Source of the DNA: Parageobacillus caldoxylosilyticus NBRC 107762
Lineage (GTDB): Bacteria; Bacillota; Bacilli; Bacillales; Anoxybacillaceae
NCBI RefSeq assembly: GCF_000632715.1
Contig: NZ_BAWO01000021.1
Span: 1 to 64,000, forward strand
Reading direction: 5' to 3'
DNA length: 64,000 bases
In this document: piece by piece, positions 18,668-27,285 of the stretch
Layout: each line of letters opens with the position of its first letter
Numbering within the stretch: position 1 is the first letter of the stretch
Notes under the pieces: generated by a model
Databases searched by the model: none
Told to the model about the DNA's origin: nothing
Seen by the model: only the letters and a program-made list of their open reading frames with translations
Program-made: the position numbers and the translations under genes

Positions 18668-20734
18668 TTATTGCGTGCTATTTTTGTCAATTCCATATTT
18701 CTCCAGCTTGTAATATAAATTACGAATAGAAATGCCAAGCGCCCGCGCTGTCGCCGTTTTATTGTTGTTGTATTTTCGCAGCGCCTGCTCGATAATGCCC
18801 GCTTCGTATTGCTCTACCATCTCTTCAAGCGGACGAATTTCCAGCTCCTTTTCATTTTTGCGGAAAGGGGAATCGGCCCGCGAAATATCAAGGGGCGGAA
18901 TATGATGAACATCGATCATCACTTCATTAAACTTCATAAAAATCATCGCCCTGCCTAATACGTTTTCCAATTCACGCACATTCCCCGGCCAATCGTAAGC
19001 GAGCAAGCGATCAAGAGCGGCCGGTGTGACTCCTTCGACGTTGCGCCCGTAATCTTGGTTCAGCTTCTGAATTAAATGCTGGCACAACGCCGGGATATCT
19101 TCCTTCCTTGCCCGCAGTGGCGGAATGTAAATCGGCATGCGGTTTAAGCGGTAATATAAATCTTCGCGGAATGTCCCTTCGGCAATCGCTTTCTCTAAGT
19201 TGACATTCGTGGCGGCAATGACGCGGACGTTAATCGGTATTGGCTTTGTGCCGCCGACACGGACGATTTCCCCTTCTTGCAGAACGCGAAGCAATTTCGC
19301 CTGTGTATTCGCGGAAAGCTCGCCGATTTCATCAAGGAAAATGCTGCCGTTGTTCGCCTCTTCAAATAAACCGCGTTTGCCGCCGCGTTTTGCCCCGGAA
19401 AATGCTCCTTCTTCATAACCAAATAGCTCGCTCTCCAACAGTGTTTCAGAAATGGCCGCACAATTGACACGGATAAATTTGTTGTATTTTCTATCACTTG
19501 CATTATGAATCGCATGGGCGAACAATTCTTTTCCCGTGCCGGATTCACCGCGCAGCAATATCGTCGCCGGCGTTTTTGCGGCCACTTTCGCTTGTTCAAT
19601 TGCTACCTTTATTTCCTCCGACGTGCCGATAATATCGGCAAACGAATATTTCGCTTCAAGCGTGCGGATAATTTGCCTTGCCCGATTGAGCTCCGCTGTC
19701 AGCCGCTGAATCTCGGATACGTCATGAATCACCCCGACGCTGCCTTTCAGCACTCCGTCGACAATAATCGGCGCCACATTCACGACCACATCGCGGTTTT
19801 TCGGGCCGACCTTCATGCGCACCCCGCGGACAGGCCGTCGCGTTTTTAGCACTTGCATATGCATGCTTTCCCCTTCGGCAATATCGGCTGTCGCCGGCTT
19901 GCCGATTACTTCTTCTTCCGACAGGCCGGTAATGCGCGTATACGCCGGGTTAATTAAAATGCCGTTTCCATGCTCATCGACAACGGAAATCGCTTCCTCT
20001 GATGAATGAATAATCGCTTCGAGCATCATGCGCATTTCTTTTAAATCGGTAATTTCCTCGGCCAGTTTCACCAATTCGGTAATATCTTTAAAAATCGCCA
20101 GAGCGCCGAACAGTTTCCCGGTCTCATCGATCATCGGAATTCTTGTCGTGATAACTTTTTTCCCGTTGGCTAGCTTTACTTCTTGGTGAAATTCCGTCTG
20201 TTTCGTTTTTAATACCCGCGGCAGCCCGCTTGTCGGCAGAACTTCTAAAATGTGTTTCCCGATTACTTTTTCCTTGTCCACTTCAATCATTTCGGCGGCG
20301 CTGTTATTAATATCGGTAATGTAAGCATATTCATCCACGACAATCATGCCATCATGCGAAGCGTTAAAAATTAAGCCGCGTCTCGTCGTTTCGCTTTTCA
20401 ACTTTGCAATCAACATTTCCTTTTCTTTCACCAGTTCTGCCATCATATGGGCAACGGCTCCTGGTACGACAGTGATGTTAGGAGCGCACTCCCTGCGAAT
20501 GTCATCCAACACTTCCTGCTTCCCTGTTGCTTCAATCACGAGATCAATTTCTTTATTAATAAAAGCACGCCAATCCGTGCCGACAGCGATATCCATCTCT
20601 CGCGCCAGTTTGATTCCTGGAGCCATCTCATCGATATCTACTACGGCTGTTACTTGAAACACCGCCGTTTTATGCAGCAGTTTTAGCAGCGCCGTTCCCC
20701 CAGTTCCAGCGCCAACAATTAATACTTTTTTCAT
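18668..20734 (-). CDS. bkdR: Sigma-54-dependent activator of branched-chain catabolism
   Basis: A 688-residue enhancer-binding protein. Domain order: a Rossmann-like segment with [10 protein letters not shown] (~8-17), two PAS domains (~115-225 and ~235-345), and an AAA+ domain with Walker A GESGTGKE (~400) and Walker [11 protein letters not shown] (~461). A Fis-type HTH ([23 protein letters not shown]) closes it. It drives the SigL promoter directly downstream. The sigma-54 contact loop reads GAFSGA instead of the usual GAFTGA, a conservative T-to-S change. Similar activators sense branched-chain compounds. The N-terminal Rossmann module suggests a nucleotide or CoA-like ligand, which is inference. 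Confidence 0.93.
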   Translation of the reverse strand: MKKVLIVGAGTGGTALLKLLHKTAVFQVTAVVDIDEMAPGIKLAREMDIAVGTDWRAFINKEIDLVIEATGKQEVLDDIRRECAPNITVVPGAVAHMMAELVKEKEMLIAKLKSETTRRGLIFNASHDGMIVVDEYAYITDINNSAAEMIEVDKEKVIGKHILEVLPTSGLPRVLKTKQTEFHQEVKLANGKKVITTRIPMIDETGKLFGALAIFKDITELVKLAEEITDLKEMRMMLEAIIHSSEEAISVVDEHGNGILINPAYTRITGLSEEEVIGKPATADIAEGESMHMQVLKTRRPVRGVRMKVGPKNRDVVVNVAPIIVDGVLKGSVGVIHDVSEIQRLTAELNRARQIIRTLEAKYSFADIIGTSEEIKVAIEQAKVAAKTPATILLRGESGTGKELFAHAIHNASDRKYNKFIRVNCAAISETLLESELFGYEEGAFSGAKRGGKRGLFEEANNGSIFLDEIGELSANTQAKLLRVLQEGEIVRVGGTKPIPINVRVIAATNVNLEKAIAEGTFREDLYYRLNRMPIYIPPLRARKEDIPALCQHLIQKLNQDYGRNVEGVTPAALDRLLAYDWPGNVRELENVLGRAMIFMKFNEVMIDVHHIPPLDISRADSPFRKNEKELEIRPLEEMVEQYEAGIIEQALRKYNNNKTATARALGISIRNLYYKLEKYGIDKNSTQ

Positions 20735-20803
20735 CGTTCTTCACCACGCTTTGGCATATGCAATTTTTTGCAGGCATTTTTATCATAACGGTTTTTTCCT
20801 TGC

Positions 20804-20831
20804 TTGACAAACGCAGAGGAACAGTTAAGAT
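20804..20831 (+). promoter_or_regulatory. Sigma-A-type promoter for the DUF2627 gene
   Basis: TTGACA, 16-bp spacer, TAAGAT, about 40 bp before the start codon. Confidence 0.45.
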
Positions 20832-20872
20832 GGTTCATGAAACTACCTTTTCGCGAAAGGATCACGATGACG

Positions 20873-21121
20873 ATGGTACGAATGATCGCTCTTCTTATTT
20901 TAGTGATTCCCGGCTTATTGGCGGCGCTTGGAATTAAATGGATGCGCGACACCTTATTTGGTATTTTGCATTCACCATTTCCATTTCTTTCCCTGCAGTT
21001 TTTAGCAGGTTTCCTTTTGTTTGCAGGCGGTCTGGCATTTATCGGCGGATTTATTTTACATCGCGACCGCAAGCGCAATAAAGTGCAGCCGCGGTTTCAA
21101 AACAAGAAAAAAACACCTTAA
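20873..21121 (+). CDS. yqzF: DUF2627 membrane protein (YqzF-like)
   Basis: An 82-residue protein with two hydrophobic helices (MIALLILVIPGLLAALGIK and FLAGFLLFAGGLAFIGGFIL) and a basic tail HRDRKRNKVQPRF. This matches the DUF2627/YqzF family found between bkdR and yqiK in Bacillus. Function is unknown. Two in-frame ATG codons (20867, 20873) follow AAAGGA at 5 and 11 bases. I use the second because family members start M-x-R-x-I-A-L-L. It is divergent from bkdR and ends in a bidirectional terminator. Confidence 0.8.
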   Translation: MVRMIALLILVIPGLLAALGIKWMRDTLFGILHSPFPFLSLQFLAGFLLFAGGLAFIGGFILHRDRKRNKVQPRFQNKKKTP

Positions 21122-21148
21122 ACATTTTTGTTTAAGGCGTTTTTTTTA
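21112..21148. terminator. Bidirectional terminator
   Basis: Inverted repeat CCTTAAACA / TGTTTAAGG with A8 and T8 flanks, serving both the DUF2627 gene (+) and the phosphodiesterase gene (-), whose 3' end it overlaps. Confidence 0.88.
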
Positions 21149-21860
21149 ATACTTCCCTTGCCTGGCGCGGATAATCGGTAAAAATGGCATCGACTTTGTA
21201 TTGGAACATTTTTTTCATTAAAGATTCTCCGTTAATGGTAAAAGGGCGAACAGCAATTTGGTGATGGCGGGCTTGGCGGATAAACGCCTCTGTCACCGTG
21301 CGATGATAAGGGTGCAGCCCCTTTGCCTGCATAACGCGGACATAGTGCCACGGTTCATATAACGGCTCGATATACAACAAAGCCGTTTCGATCACGGGAG
21401 CAAGGCGGTGGCACAACGCCATGCTGTTATGGTTAAAGGACGAGAGAACGGTCCTATCCTCAAGATGGTAGTGACGGATCATGTCAATCACTTTTTGTTC
21501 CAACTTTTCGTAGGCAATCAGGCTGTTTTTTAATTCGATATTCAATAGGAGGGGTTTCGAACAAATCCAGGCAAGCACTTCCTCTAACAACGGAATGCGG
21601 CAGACGCCATATTGATCGGCAAATTTATATGCTGCATTAAACTGCTGCAGTTCATGGTACGTAAAGTCTTTGACCCATCCTGTCCCATCGGTCGTGCGAT
21701 CGATCGTTTCATCATGAATGACGACAATTTGTCCGTCTTTTGTCAGTTGCACATCTAATTCAATGCCGTCTGCTCCCACCCTCTCTGCTTCATAAAAAGC
21801 AATCATCGTATTTTCCGGATGCGTGCCGGCGGAACCGCGGTGCGCGAAAATTTTCGTCAT
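21132..21860 (-). CDS. ugpQ: Glycerophosphodiester phosphodiesterase
   Basis: A 242-residue cytosolic GDPD-family enzyme hydrolysing glycerophosphodiesters to glycerol-3-phosphate and an alcohol. Catalytic motifs: HRGSAGTHPENT (~6-17), the metal ligands in IELDVQLTKDG, and VIHDETIDRTTDG. The start at 21860 is set by AAAGGAG seven bases upstream and by the family N-terminus MTKIFAHRG. Longer upstream frames read through into the YycC-like gene region. Equivalent to yqiK in B. subtilis. No signal peptide. Confidence 0.92.
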   Translation of the reverse strand: MTKIFAHRGSAGTHPENTMIAFYEAERVGADGIELDVQLTKDGQIVVIHDETIDRTTDGTGWVKDFTYHELQQFNAAYKFADQYGVCRIPLLEEVLAWICSKPLLLNIELKNSLIAYEKLEQKVIDMIRHYHLEDRTVLSSFNHNSMALCHRLAPVIETALLYIEPLYEPWHYVRVMQAKGLHPYHRTVTEAFIRQARHHQIAVRPFTINGESLMKKMFQYKVDAIFTDYPRQAREVLKKTP

Positions 21861-21963
21861 CTGTTTGTTACTCCTTTCCGTTCCCGATGCAAAAGCGATC
21901 ATAAAAATATATGCGAGAAAACAAAAAGTTGCTATACTTTTTATAAGCAAGCGAGGTGATACG

Positions 21964-22110
21964 ATGCAGCCGCTGAAAATTTCTTTGGAAACGGCGCAAA
22001 AGCTGGCCAAAGCGCTAGGAATGCCGATCGAACGAATCATGCACATGCCGCAGCATATTTTAGTGCAAAAATTGCTCGAACTCGAAAAAAAGCAAAATGA
22101 GCAATCATAA
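21964..22110 (+). CDS. YycC-like small protein
   Basis: A 48-residue soluble protein, MQPLKISLETAQKLAKALGM followed by PIERIMHMPQHILVQKLLEL. The segment HMPQHIL and the size resemble the YycC family of Bacillus, whose function is unknown. The match is by recall. GAGGTGATACG precedes the ATG. It is divergent from ugpQ and closed by a strong terminator, so it is a single-gene unit. The Leu-rich amphipathic C-terminal helix suggests oligomerisation or a partner. Confidence 0.75.
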   Translation: MQPLKISLETAQKLAKALGMPIERIMHMPQHILVQKLLELEKKQNEQS

Positions 22111-22140
22111 AAAAGGCAGTCCACATCGGACTGCCTTTTT
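22109..22140. terminator. Strong bidirectional terminator
   Basis: AAAAGGCAGTCC-ACAT-CGGACTGCCTTTT with A and T runs on both sides. It ends the YycC-like transcript and could end a minus-strand transcript. Confidence 0.9.
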
Positions 22141-22143
22141 ATT

Positions 22144-22167
22144 AGAAAGCCTTATGTTCCTAATCTT
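22144..22167. repeat. Imperfect copy of the spo0A 3' end
   Basis: AGAAAGCCTTATGTTCCTAATCTT repeats, with two single-base insertions, the last 22 bases of spo0A (23044-23065) in the same orientation, bracketing the 0.9 kb gene-poor stretch that holds the toxin-antitoxin candidate. Confidence 0.55.
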
Positions 22168-22440
22168 GGCCCCGATTTCGACACTTATACTAAGCAAACA
22201 AATCATCTCTCAGGGAAGTCCCACTCTTTTTTTGTTCTTTTCCTGCCAGAGAAAAAAATTTGACTACTACTCATCATATCACGTCAGTAACGTATTTCAA
22301 ACAAGAAGGATTAGCAAAGTGACTAAGTCAAGAGATGCGGAAGACTCACCGCGTATTAACACCATTTTCTTCGTATTTCATCGGGAAAATAATGGGAAAT
22401 AGTCGCTTTTTTACCTAATTTGGGGTATTATTAACTTAAG

Positions 22441-22486
22441 GTCAATCGTGCGAGCAGGGTGGGCGGTTGAGCCTCCAATAAGGAGG
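22441..22486 (+). promoter_or_regulatory. Structured leader of the holin-like peptide gene
   Basis: CCTCC (22472-22476) can pair with GGAGG (22482-22486), masking the ribosome-binding site in a 5-base-loop hairpin. Upstream AGGGTGGG (22456-22463) is complementary to CCCACCCT (22573-22580) right after the stop codon, allowing 5'-3' closure of the mRNA. A TATTAT (22426-22431) is a possible -10, with a weak -35. Confidence 0.55.
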
Positions 22487-22494
22487 GGAATCCG

Positions 22495-22572
22495 ATGGAC
22501 ATGCCGACAGCAATGTTTATGATCTCGTTGGTAACGTTGGTCGTGTTGCTGATCGATAAAATAAAAAAGTAA
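22495..22572 (+). CDS. Putative holin-like type I toxin peptide
   Basis: A 25-codon ORF: MDMPTAMFMISLVTLVVLLI followed by DKIKK. This is a single hydrophobic helix with a short basic tail, the layout of Fst/Ldr/TxpA-like and 'putative holin-like toxin' peptides of Gram-positives. A very strong GGAGGGG lies 6-8 bases before the ATG but is sequestered in a hairpin. The gene ends in a bidirectional terminator, and a minus-strand promoter faces it, as in type I toxin-antitoxin modules. The peptide should insert in the membrane and depolarise it if freely expressed. Toxicity is inferred. Confidence 0.65.
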   Translation: MDMPTAMFMISLVTLVVLLIDKIKK

Positions 22573-22609
22573 CCCACCCTGTGTTTGGCGGACGGAGGGT
22601 GGATTACTT
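22567..22609. terminator. Bidirectional terminator shared by toxin and antisense RNA
   Basis: AAGTAACCCACCCT pairs with AGGGTGGATTACTT around a 15-base loop. T runs occur on both strands. Confidence 0.8.
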
Positions 22610-22691
22610 TTCCTAAAAATCCCAATGAAGTTTTGCCAATCGCTCATCTTGTGACGTGCGATTGACTTAAACTGTGGTGTTGACACACACA
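22567..22691 (-). ncRNA. Putative antisense RNA antitoxin
   Basis: A minus-strand TATAAT (22703-22698; poor -35) would start an RNA near 22691. It runs toward the toxin gene and ends at the shared terminator 22567-22609 (T6 on this strand). Its GCGATTGGC (plus-strand GCCAATCGC, 22635-22643) can pair through nine positions, two of them G-U, with GTCAATCGT at the 5' end of the toxin mRNA. The whole terminator stem is also shared. This mirrors the convergent par/Fst layout. Confidence 0.45.
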
Positions 22692-22781
22692 TATCATATT
22701 ATATCATGCTTCCGAAGGTTAAAAAATATAAATCGATAAATTATTTTTACAAAGCGTTGAATTTCGCATCAGACGACGTAT

Positions 22782-22820
22782 AAAAACATCTCTCGTTTGC
22801 TTCTGCGAGAGATGTTTTTT
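22782..22820 (+). terminator. Orphan terminator-like hairpin
   Basis: AACATCTCTCG / CGAGAGATGTT followed by TTTTTTATTTT on the plus strand, with no plus-strand gene between it and the toxin module. It may close a lost gene or a non-coding transcript. Confidence 0.6.
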
Positions 22821-22905
22821 ATTTTACGGCAATGATAAACTTAACAAATCCGCCAGTTGTCTCACCACCATCTGTCTAATTCCATATCAAAATCGGACAA
22901 AATCA

Positions 22906-22952
22906 AAACACCTCCTACTTACCGTTGTTTTGCCGGCAATAAGAGGTGTTTT
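22906..22952 (-). terminator. Terminator downstream of spo0A
   Basis: AAAACACCTC / GAGGTGTTTT with an inner GC-rich self-complementary loop, followed on the minus strand by TTTTGATTTTG. It lies about 90 bp after spo0A. Confidence 0.65.
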
Positions 22953-23040
22953 CCTTTCGTATGCGTACGTATAAATATTTATCTGGCTTCATTTCGATAT
23001 TGATCACTCGAAGCCATAAAACCTTTGATAATTAGCGCCT

Positions 23041-23820
23041 TTAAGAAGCCTTATGTTCCAATCTTAACTTATCTGCCACCATCGCGATAAATTCCGAGTT
23101 CGTCGGTTTTGCTTTTGACATGCTTACAGTGTAGCCGAATAAGGAAGAAATGGATTCAAGATTGCCGCGACTCCAGGCAACTTCAATCGCATGGCGGATC
23201 GCCCGTTCGACACGGCTAGCAGTGGTGTTGTATTTTTTCGCGATATCCGGATAGAGCACTTTTGTAATCGAGCCGAGCAATTCAATATCATGATACACCA
23301 TGGCAATTGCTTCGCGTAAATATAAATACCCTTTAATATGAGCGGGAACGCCGATTTCATGGATGATGCTCGTAATGCTGGCATCCAAGTTTTTCGGCTT
23401 GTTGTCGCGCGCCTGGTAAGATGGAGCTGTCTTTTTCATGAGCGGCGTTGTTTTTCCATGAATTTGTCGGATATGATGCACCAAATTTTCCATATCAAAC
23501 GGTTTTAAAATAAAGTAAGAGGCGCCAAGTTCAACTGCTTTTTTTGTTACATCCTCCTGGCCAAATGCCGTTAGCATAATGACGTTCGGCTGCTGCTTCA
23601 GCTTCGTGCGGATTTTTTCCAGCACCGCCAACCCGTCTAAATGTGGCATAATAATATCTAACAGCAAAATATCCGGTTGCTTTTCTTCGAGCATATATAA
23701 GCAATCTTGGCCATTATAAGCCGTGCCGATTACTTCCATATCGCTTTGGCTGGAAATATATTCCTCGAGCAGGCTAACTAATTCGCGATTATCGTCGGCG
23801 ATACATACTTTAATTTTCAA
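23041..23820 (-). CDS. spo0A: Sporulation master regulator Spo0A
   Basis: A 259-residue response regulator. Receiver domain: acidic pocket DDNRE (~8-12), phospho-acceptor Asp in [12 protein letters not shown] (~55), and Lys in ILKPFD. The effector domain carries the Spo0A-specific [20 protein letters not shown] and the DNA-recognition helix [22 protein letters not shown] at 23820 is the likely start. GGGAGG lies 9 bases before it, the product then begins like other Spo0A (M-K-I-K-V-C), and the upstream in-frame GTG overlaps the ribosome site. Phosphorylated by the relay, it controls sporulation entry. Two promoters and three 0A boxes lie upstream. Confidence 0.97.
   Translation of the reverse strand: MKIKVCIADDNRELVSLLEEYISSQSDMEVIGTAYNGQDCLYMLEEKQPDILLLDIIMPHLDGLAVLEKIRTKLKQQPNVIMLTAFGQEDVTKKAVELGASYFILKPFDMENLVHHIRQIHGKTTPLMKKTAPSYQARDNKPKNLDASITSIIHEIGVPAHIKGYLYLREAIAMVYHDIELLGSITKVLYPDIAKKYNTTASRVERAIRHAIEVAWSRGNLESISSLFGYTVSMSKAKPTNSEFIAMVADKLRLEHKAS
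23044..23065. repeat. spo0A 3'-end repeat (partner of 22144-22167)
   Basis: AGAAGCCTTATGTTCCAATC plus TT; the in-gene copy of the direct repeat that brackets 22168-23043. Confidence 0.55.
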
Positions 23821-23880
23821 GAATATCTTCCTCCCCACTCCCTATTTTTCATGCTGTGTAGAAAAATTCCATTTAGGTAC

Positions 23881-23908
23881 ATTCGACAATAGGATAACAA
23901 AATCCTTT
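23881..23908 (-). promoter_or_regulatory. Sigma-H promoter (Ps) of spo0A with 0A box
   Basis: AAAGGATTT (-35), 12-bp spacer, GTCGAAT (-10) fits the SigH consensus AGGAWWT / RnnGAAT. The -10 overlaps an 0A box, ATTGTCGAAT (23890-23881), implying Spo0A feedback. Confidence 0.75.
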
Positions 23909-23946
23909 TATTTTTTACAAAATATCAAAAAACAAATGATCAAAAA

Positions 23947-24010
23947 ATTATAACAAAAATTGAGTGAATTTGACAATTGTAAATGGAAATCTTTACATTT
24001 TTGTCGAAAA
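23947..24010 (-). promoter_or_regulatory. Vegetative promoter of spo0A and further 0A boxes
   Basis: TTGTCA (23976-23971), 18-bp spacer, TATAAT (23952-23947). The -35 lies inside an 0A-like box ATTGTCAAATT (23977-23967). A third box, TTTTGTCGAAAA, is on the plus strand at 23999-24010. This is the Pv/Ps two-promoter layout known from B. subtilis. Confidence 0.7.
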
Positions 24011-24106
24011 ATCCTTATACATTCATTTTATATAATGTTTCACCAAATATCTATGCAAAAAAAATGAATTTATTGACGTTTTTTATAAAATTTTTTACTG
24101 AATTGG

Positions 24107-24142
24107 AAAAAGGCAAGCTGAATCGATCAGCTTGCCTTTTTG
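24107..24142. terminator. Terminator of spoIVB
   Basis: AAAAAGGCAAGCTGA / TCAGCTTGCCTTTTT with a 5-base loop, overlapping the 3' end of spoIVB. Confidence 0.9.
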
Positions 24143-25419
24143 TTCTGCTTGCCATATATATCAATTCCCGCTTCGTTCAGCATCCATTCAATATGAACGC
24201 CATATCCTGAAGTCGGATCATTCACAAATACGTGTGTAACAGCGCCAACTAATTTCCCGTCTTGAATGATCGGGCTTCCGCTCATTCCTTGAACGATTCC
24301 ACCCGTCTTTTTCAATAGCCGCGGGTCGGTAACGCGGATAACCAAACCTTTAGTGGCCGGAAACTTTTGCGGAATGGTGCTGACAATTTCAATATCAAAT
24401 TGCTCGACTTTGTTGTCTTCCACCACCGTCAATATTTTCGCTGGACCTTCTTTTACTTGGTTCGCTAAAGCAATGGGGATCGGTTTGGTAAAAATTCCGT
24501 TTTCCACTGGTTTCGTCAGCGTCCCAAAAATGCCGAACGGGCTGTTTTCTGTAATATTTCCAATGACTTCTTCATTCTCAGAAAATCGTGCTAATTTCTC
24601 CCCGGGATTGCCGCTGCTTCCTTTTTCAATCGACGTAACCGTTGATTTCATAATTTGCCCATTTTGCACGACAATCGGCTTTTTCGTATCCATGTCAGAA
24701 ATGACATGGCCGAGTGCTCCGTATTTTTTCGAAATAGGATCATAAAAGGTCATCGTGCCAATTCCCGCTGCGGAATCGCGGATATATAGACCAATACGAT
24801 AAGCGTGGTCATGTTTATCCTTGAGCGGAATCAATTTAGTCGTAAAGGAGTGTTGGTCACGCAGAACTTGGAGATGAAGCGGTTTTCCTGTTTTTCCTGC
24901 TTCCTCAATGAAAGGGGAGAGATCGCTCATCTTTTCAATTTTTTTGCCATTAATACCTGTAATTATATCTCCTACTTTAATTCCGGCTATTTCTCCCGGC
25001 GATTTTTTGCCGTTTTCGGTTTCGACGAGATGGTAGCCGACAACCAGAACTCCTACCGTATTTAACTTAACGCCAATCGATTGACCGCCAGGAATGACCT
25101 TTAACGTCGGCAGTACTTTTACATCCACTTGTTTGATCGGCACTCCGGCAACTTCTAATACCATTTTCTTTTCTCCACTTTGTTTTGCCTTTATAGAAAG
25201 CGAATGAGTCTGTCGCTGAACTTCTATTGATTTGGGAGCGTTTTTTACCGTTGCCTGAACTGGAAGTGCTGCGGTAGGAAATCGTACCGCTTCTCCTTCA
25301 AACAGAACGATTTGTTTTGGAATTTGTAAATATTCCTTCATCGGTTTAGACATGCCAATAATCATTAATAAAATAAGGAGAAACATCCCAACGATTTTTC
25401 GGATGGTTTCTGTATTCAA
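24127..25419 (-). CDS. spoIVB: SpoIVB signalling serine peptidase
   Basis: A 430-residue S55-family peptidase made in the forespore and secreted to the intermembrane space, where it cleaves SpoIVFA to start sigma-K activation. Order: N-terminal anchor (~9-24), PDZ domain (~105-195, [16 protein letters not shown]), catalytic domain with His in [11 protein letters not shown] (~237) and Ser in [21 protein letters not shown] (~378), and Asp in NDPTSGYG. It lies between recN and spo0A as in Bacillus. No sigma-F or sigma-G promoter could be assigned confidently in the 125-bp upstream gap. Confidence 0.96.
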   Translation of the reverse strand: MNTETIRKIVGMFLLILLMIIGMSKPMKEYLQIPKQIVLFEGEAVRFPTAALPVQATVKNAPKSIEVQRQTHSLSIKAKQSGEKKMVLEVAGVPIKQVDVKVLPTLKVIPGGQSIGVKLNTVGVLVVGYHLVETENGKKSPGEIAGIKVGDIITGINGKKIEKMSDLSPFIEEAGKTGKPLHLQVLRDQHSFTTKLIPLKDKHDHAYRIGLYIRDSAAGIGTMTFYDPISKKYGALGHVISDMDTKKPIVVQNGQIMKSTVTSIEKGSSGNPGEKLARFSENEEVIGNITENSPFGIFGTLTKPVENGIFTKPIPIALANQVKEGPAKILTVVEDNKVEQFDIEIVSTIPQKFPATKGLVIRVTDPRLLKKTGGIVQGMSGSPIIQDGKLVGAVTHVFVNDPTSGYGVHIEWMLNEAGIDIYGKQNKKAS

Positions 25420-25515
25420 TCTTGTTCACTCTCCTCGCTCCCACCTACACCCTTTAAAAGGCGGCTACAGTTTTAATTTTGCCTTAAACAGTGGAAATAT
25501 AATCGATGGGTCTAT

Positions 25516-25541
25516 AAAAAAAGCTACCCATAATGGATAGC
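25516..25541 (-). terminator. Terminator of recN
   Basis: GCTATCCA-TTA-TGGGTAGC (minus strand) followed by seven T. Confidence 0.85.
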
Positions 25542-25544
25542 CCT

Positions 25545-27266
25545 TCATTGTTTGATTTTTGTTGCTAGCTCAAGCAATTCTTTTGCATGTTTTTTTGTCA
25601 GCTCCGTAATTTCCACACCGGAAATCATCCGCCCAATTTCTTTTACTTTTTCTTCCTCTGTCAATGCTTTCACAAGCGTTTTCGTTCGGGTTCCGTCCGT
25701 TTCTTTTGCGATAAACAGATGCGTATCTGCCATTGCTGCTACTTGCGGCAAGTGGGAAATGCAGAGCACTTGCGAATCGATGGAAATGCGGTAAATCTTT
25801 TCGGCAATCGCTTGAGCCACACGGCCGCTGACGCCTGTATCCACTTCATCAAAAATGATCGATGTAACCCCCTGGTGTTTCGAGAAAATGCTTTTTAGCG
25901 CCAGCATGATGCGCGACAGCTCACCGCCGGAAGCAATTTTGGCAAGCGGTTTAAGTGGTTCGCCGACATTGGTGGAAATATAAAATTCGACCACATCCAC
26001 GCCGTCTTCATGGAACTTGACGGGCACCCCGTCCAAAAGCGGCGCATCGAGCGGCCCTTCCCGCTTGGCAAATACGATGTCAAACTGCGTTTTTTCCATA
26101 TATAGATCTTTTAGTTCCTGATGGATACGGTCGATTAACATTTTTGCATATTTTTTGCGGACATTGGTTACGTTTTTTGCTTCAATTAATAAATCTTCCG
26201 TCACCGATTTTAGTTCTTTCTGCAACTCATCAACATGGATTTCCCGGTTTCGAATCGTATCAATTTCTTCGCTAATTTTTTCCGCGTATTGCAAAATTTC
26301 TTCAATCGTCGGGCCGTATTTTCGTTTTAATTGATTAATCTCGCCTAGGCGGCTTTCGATGAGGTCGAGACGGTATGGATCATATTCTAATTGTTCAAGT
26401 TGATCGCGCAATTTATACATGATGTCTTCTAATAAATAATAGCTATTGGCGATCGTTTCATACACTTCCTTTAGCTCCGGATCAATGGAAGCAACATCGT
26501 CTAAATGGCTCATCGCCAGCCCTATCCAATCGAGGCCGCGCTGCTCGCCAGACAGCGCTTCATAGCTATGTTTCAAGGCTTCGTAAATTTTTTGGAAATT
26601 AACGATTTTTACTTTTTCCTCCATCAATTGTTCGTCTTCATTTGGCTGCAAATTCGCCTGCTGAATTTCATTAAGCTGGAACGTCAACAAATCAAGTCGA
26701 TGGGCCATTTGCTGTTCATTTTCATTTAATTTTTTCAGCTTCTTCCGCAATTGTTCATATTTCTCATAAACCGAGCGGTATTCGGCAAGCGCTTCTGCAA
26801 TTTCCGCTCCCCCGAATTCATCCAGTAGCGGAAGATGCCGGGCCGGATCCATCAATTCTTGATGTTCATGCTGCCCGTGAATATCAACGAGCGTCGAACC
26901 AATCTCCCGCAATACCGCTGTCGTTACTAATTTTCCGTTTACGCGGCATACGCTTTTTCCGGTCGCGAAAATTTCGCGGCGTAGCACGACCATTCCCTCG
27001 CTAATATCGATGCCGACTTCGGCGCATTTGCCATAACACGGATGAGTTTCATCGTTTAATAAAAAAAGTCCCTCTATTTCCGCCTTTTCTTCTCCATAAC
27101 GGACAAATTCTGCGGAACCGCGGCCGCCAATCAGCAAATAAATGGCATCAATAATAATCGATTTTCCTGCTCCCGTTTCCCCTGTTAATACTGTTAGCCC
27201 TTTCTCAAACGAAATCGACAGCGATTCGATAATGGCGAAATTTTTTATGGATAATTCCGCAAGCAA
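25545..27266 (-). CDS. recN: DNA repair protein RecN
   Basis: A 573-residue SMC-like ATPase for double-strand-break repair. Walker A GETGAGKS (~30-37), long central coiled coil (~150-380, rich in E/K/Q/L), ABC signature SGGELSRIMLAL (~455), Walker B SIIFDEVDTGVSG (~480), and CISHLPQVAAMAD. It acts early at broken ends, often as discrete foci. It is 19 bp downstream of argR, the same order as in B. subtilis (argR-recN), and is followed by a clear terminator. Confidence 0.97.
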   Translation of the reverse strand: MLAELSIKNFAIIESLSISFEKGLTVLTGETGAGKSIIIDAIYLLIGGRGSAEFVRYGEEKAEIEGLFLLNDETHPCYGKCAEVGIDISEGMVVLRREIFATGKSVCRVNGKLVTTAVLREIGSTLVDIHGQHEHQELMDPARHLPLLDEFGGAEIAEALAEYRSVYEKYEQLRKKLKKLNENEQQMAHRLDLLTFQLNEIQQANLQPNEDEQLMEEKVKIVNFQKIYEALKHSYEALSGEQRGLDWIGLAMSHLDDVASIDPELKEVYETIANSYYLLEDIMYKLRDQLEQLEYDPYRLDLIESRLGEINQLKRKYGPTIEEILQYAEKISEEIDTIRNREIHVDELQKELKSVTEDLLIEAKNVTNVRKKYAKMLIDRIHQELKDLYMEKTQFDIVFAKREGPLDAPLLDGVPVKFHEDGVDVVEFYISTNVGEPLKPLAKIASGGELSRIMLALKSIFSKHQGVTSIIFDEVDTGVSGRVAQAIAEKIYRISIDSQVLCISHLPQVAAMADTHLFIAKETDGTRTKTLVKALTEEEKVKEIGRMISGVEITELTKKHAKELLELATKIKQ

Positions 27267-27285
27267 AGGGAATCACCACCTCTAT

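Larger units (their letters stand above)
22108..22300 (-). ncRNA. Possible small RNA with its own promoter and terminator
   Basis: On the minus strand TTGAAA (22300-22295), a 16-bp spacer and TATGAT (22278-22273) form a reasonable promoter with no ORF behind it. About 155 nt later the transcript would meet the 22109-22140 terminator, which has six T in this direction. Within it, TCTCT-GG-CAGG can pair with CCTG-AGAGA, giving a bulged hairpin. No coding potential was seen. It may instead be the leader of a lost gene. Confidence 0.3.

Noticed and set aside
20735-20790. Second sigma-54 promoter near bkdR (TTGGCATATGC...TTTTGC)
   Set aside because: GG to GC spacing is 15 instead of 10 bp and the orientation points away from the bkd operon.
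22411-22692. 93-codon minus-strand frame over the toxin module
   Set aside because: It covers the structured leader, toxin and terminator in antisense and shows no protein-like features. An antisense RNA explains this strand better.
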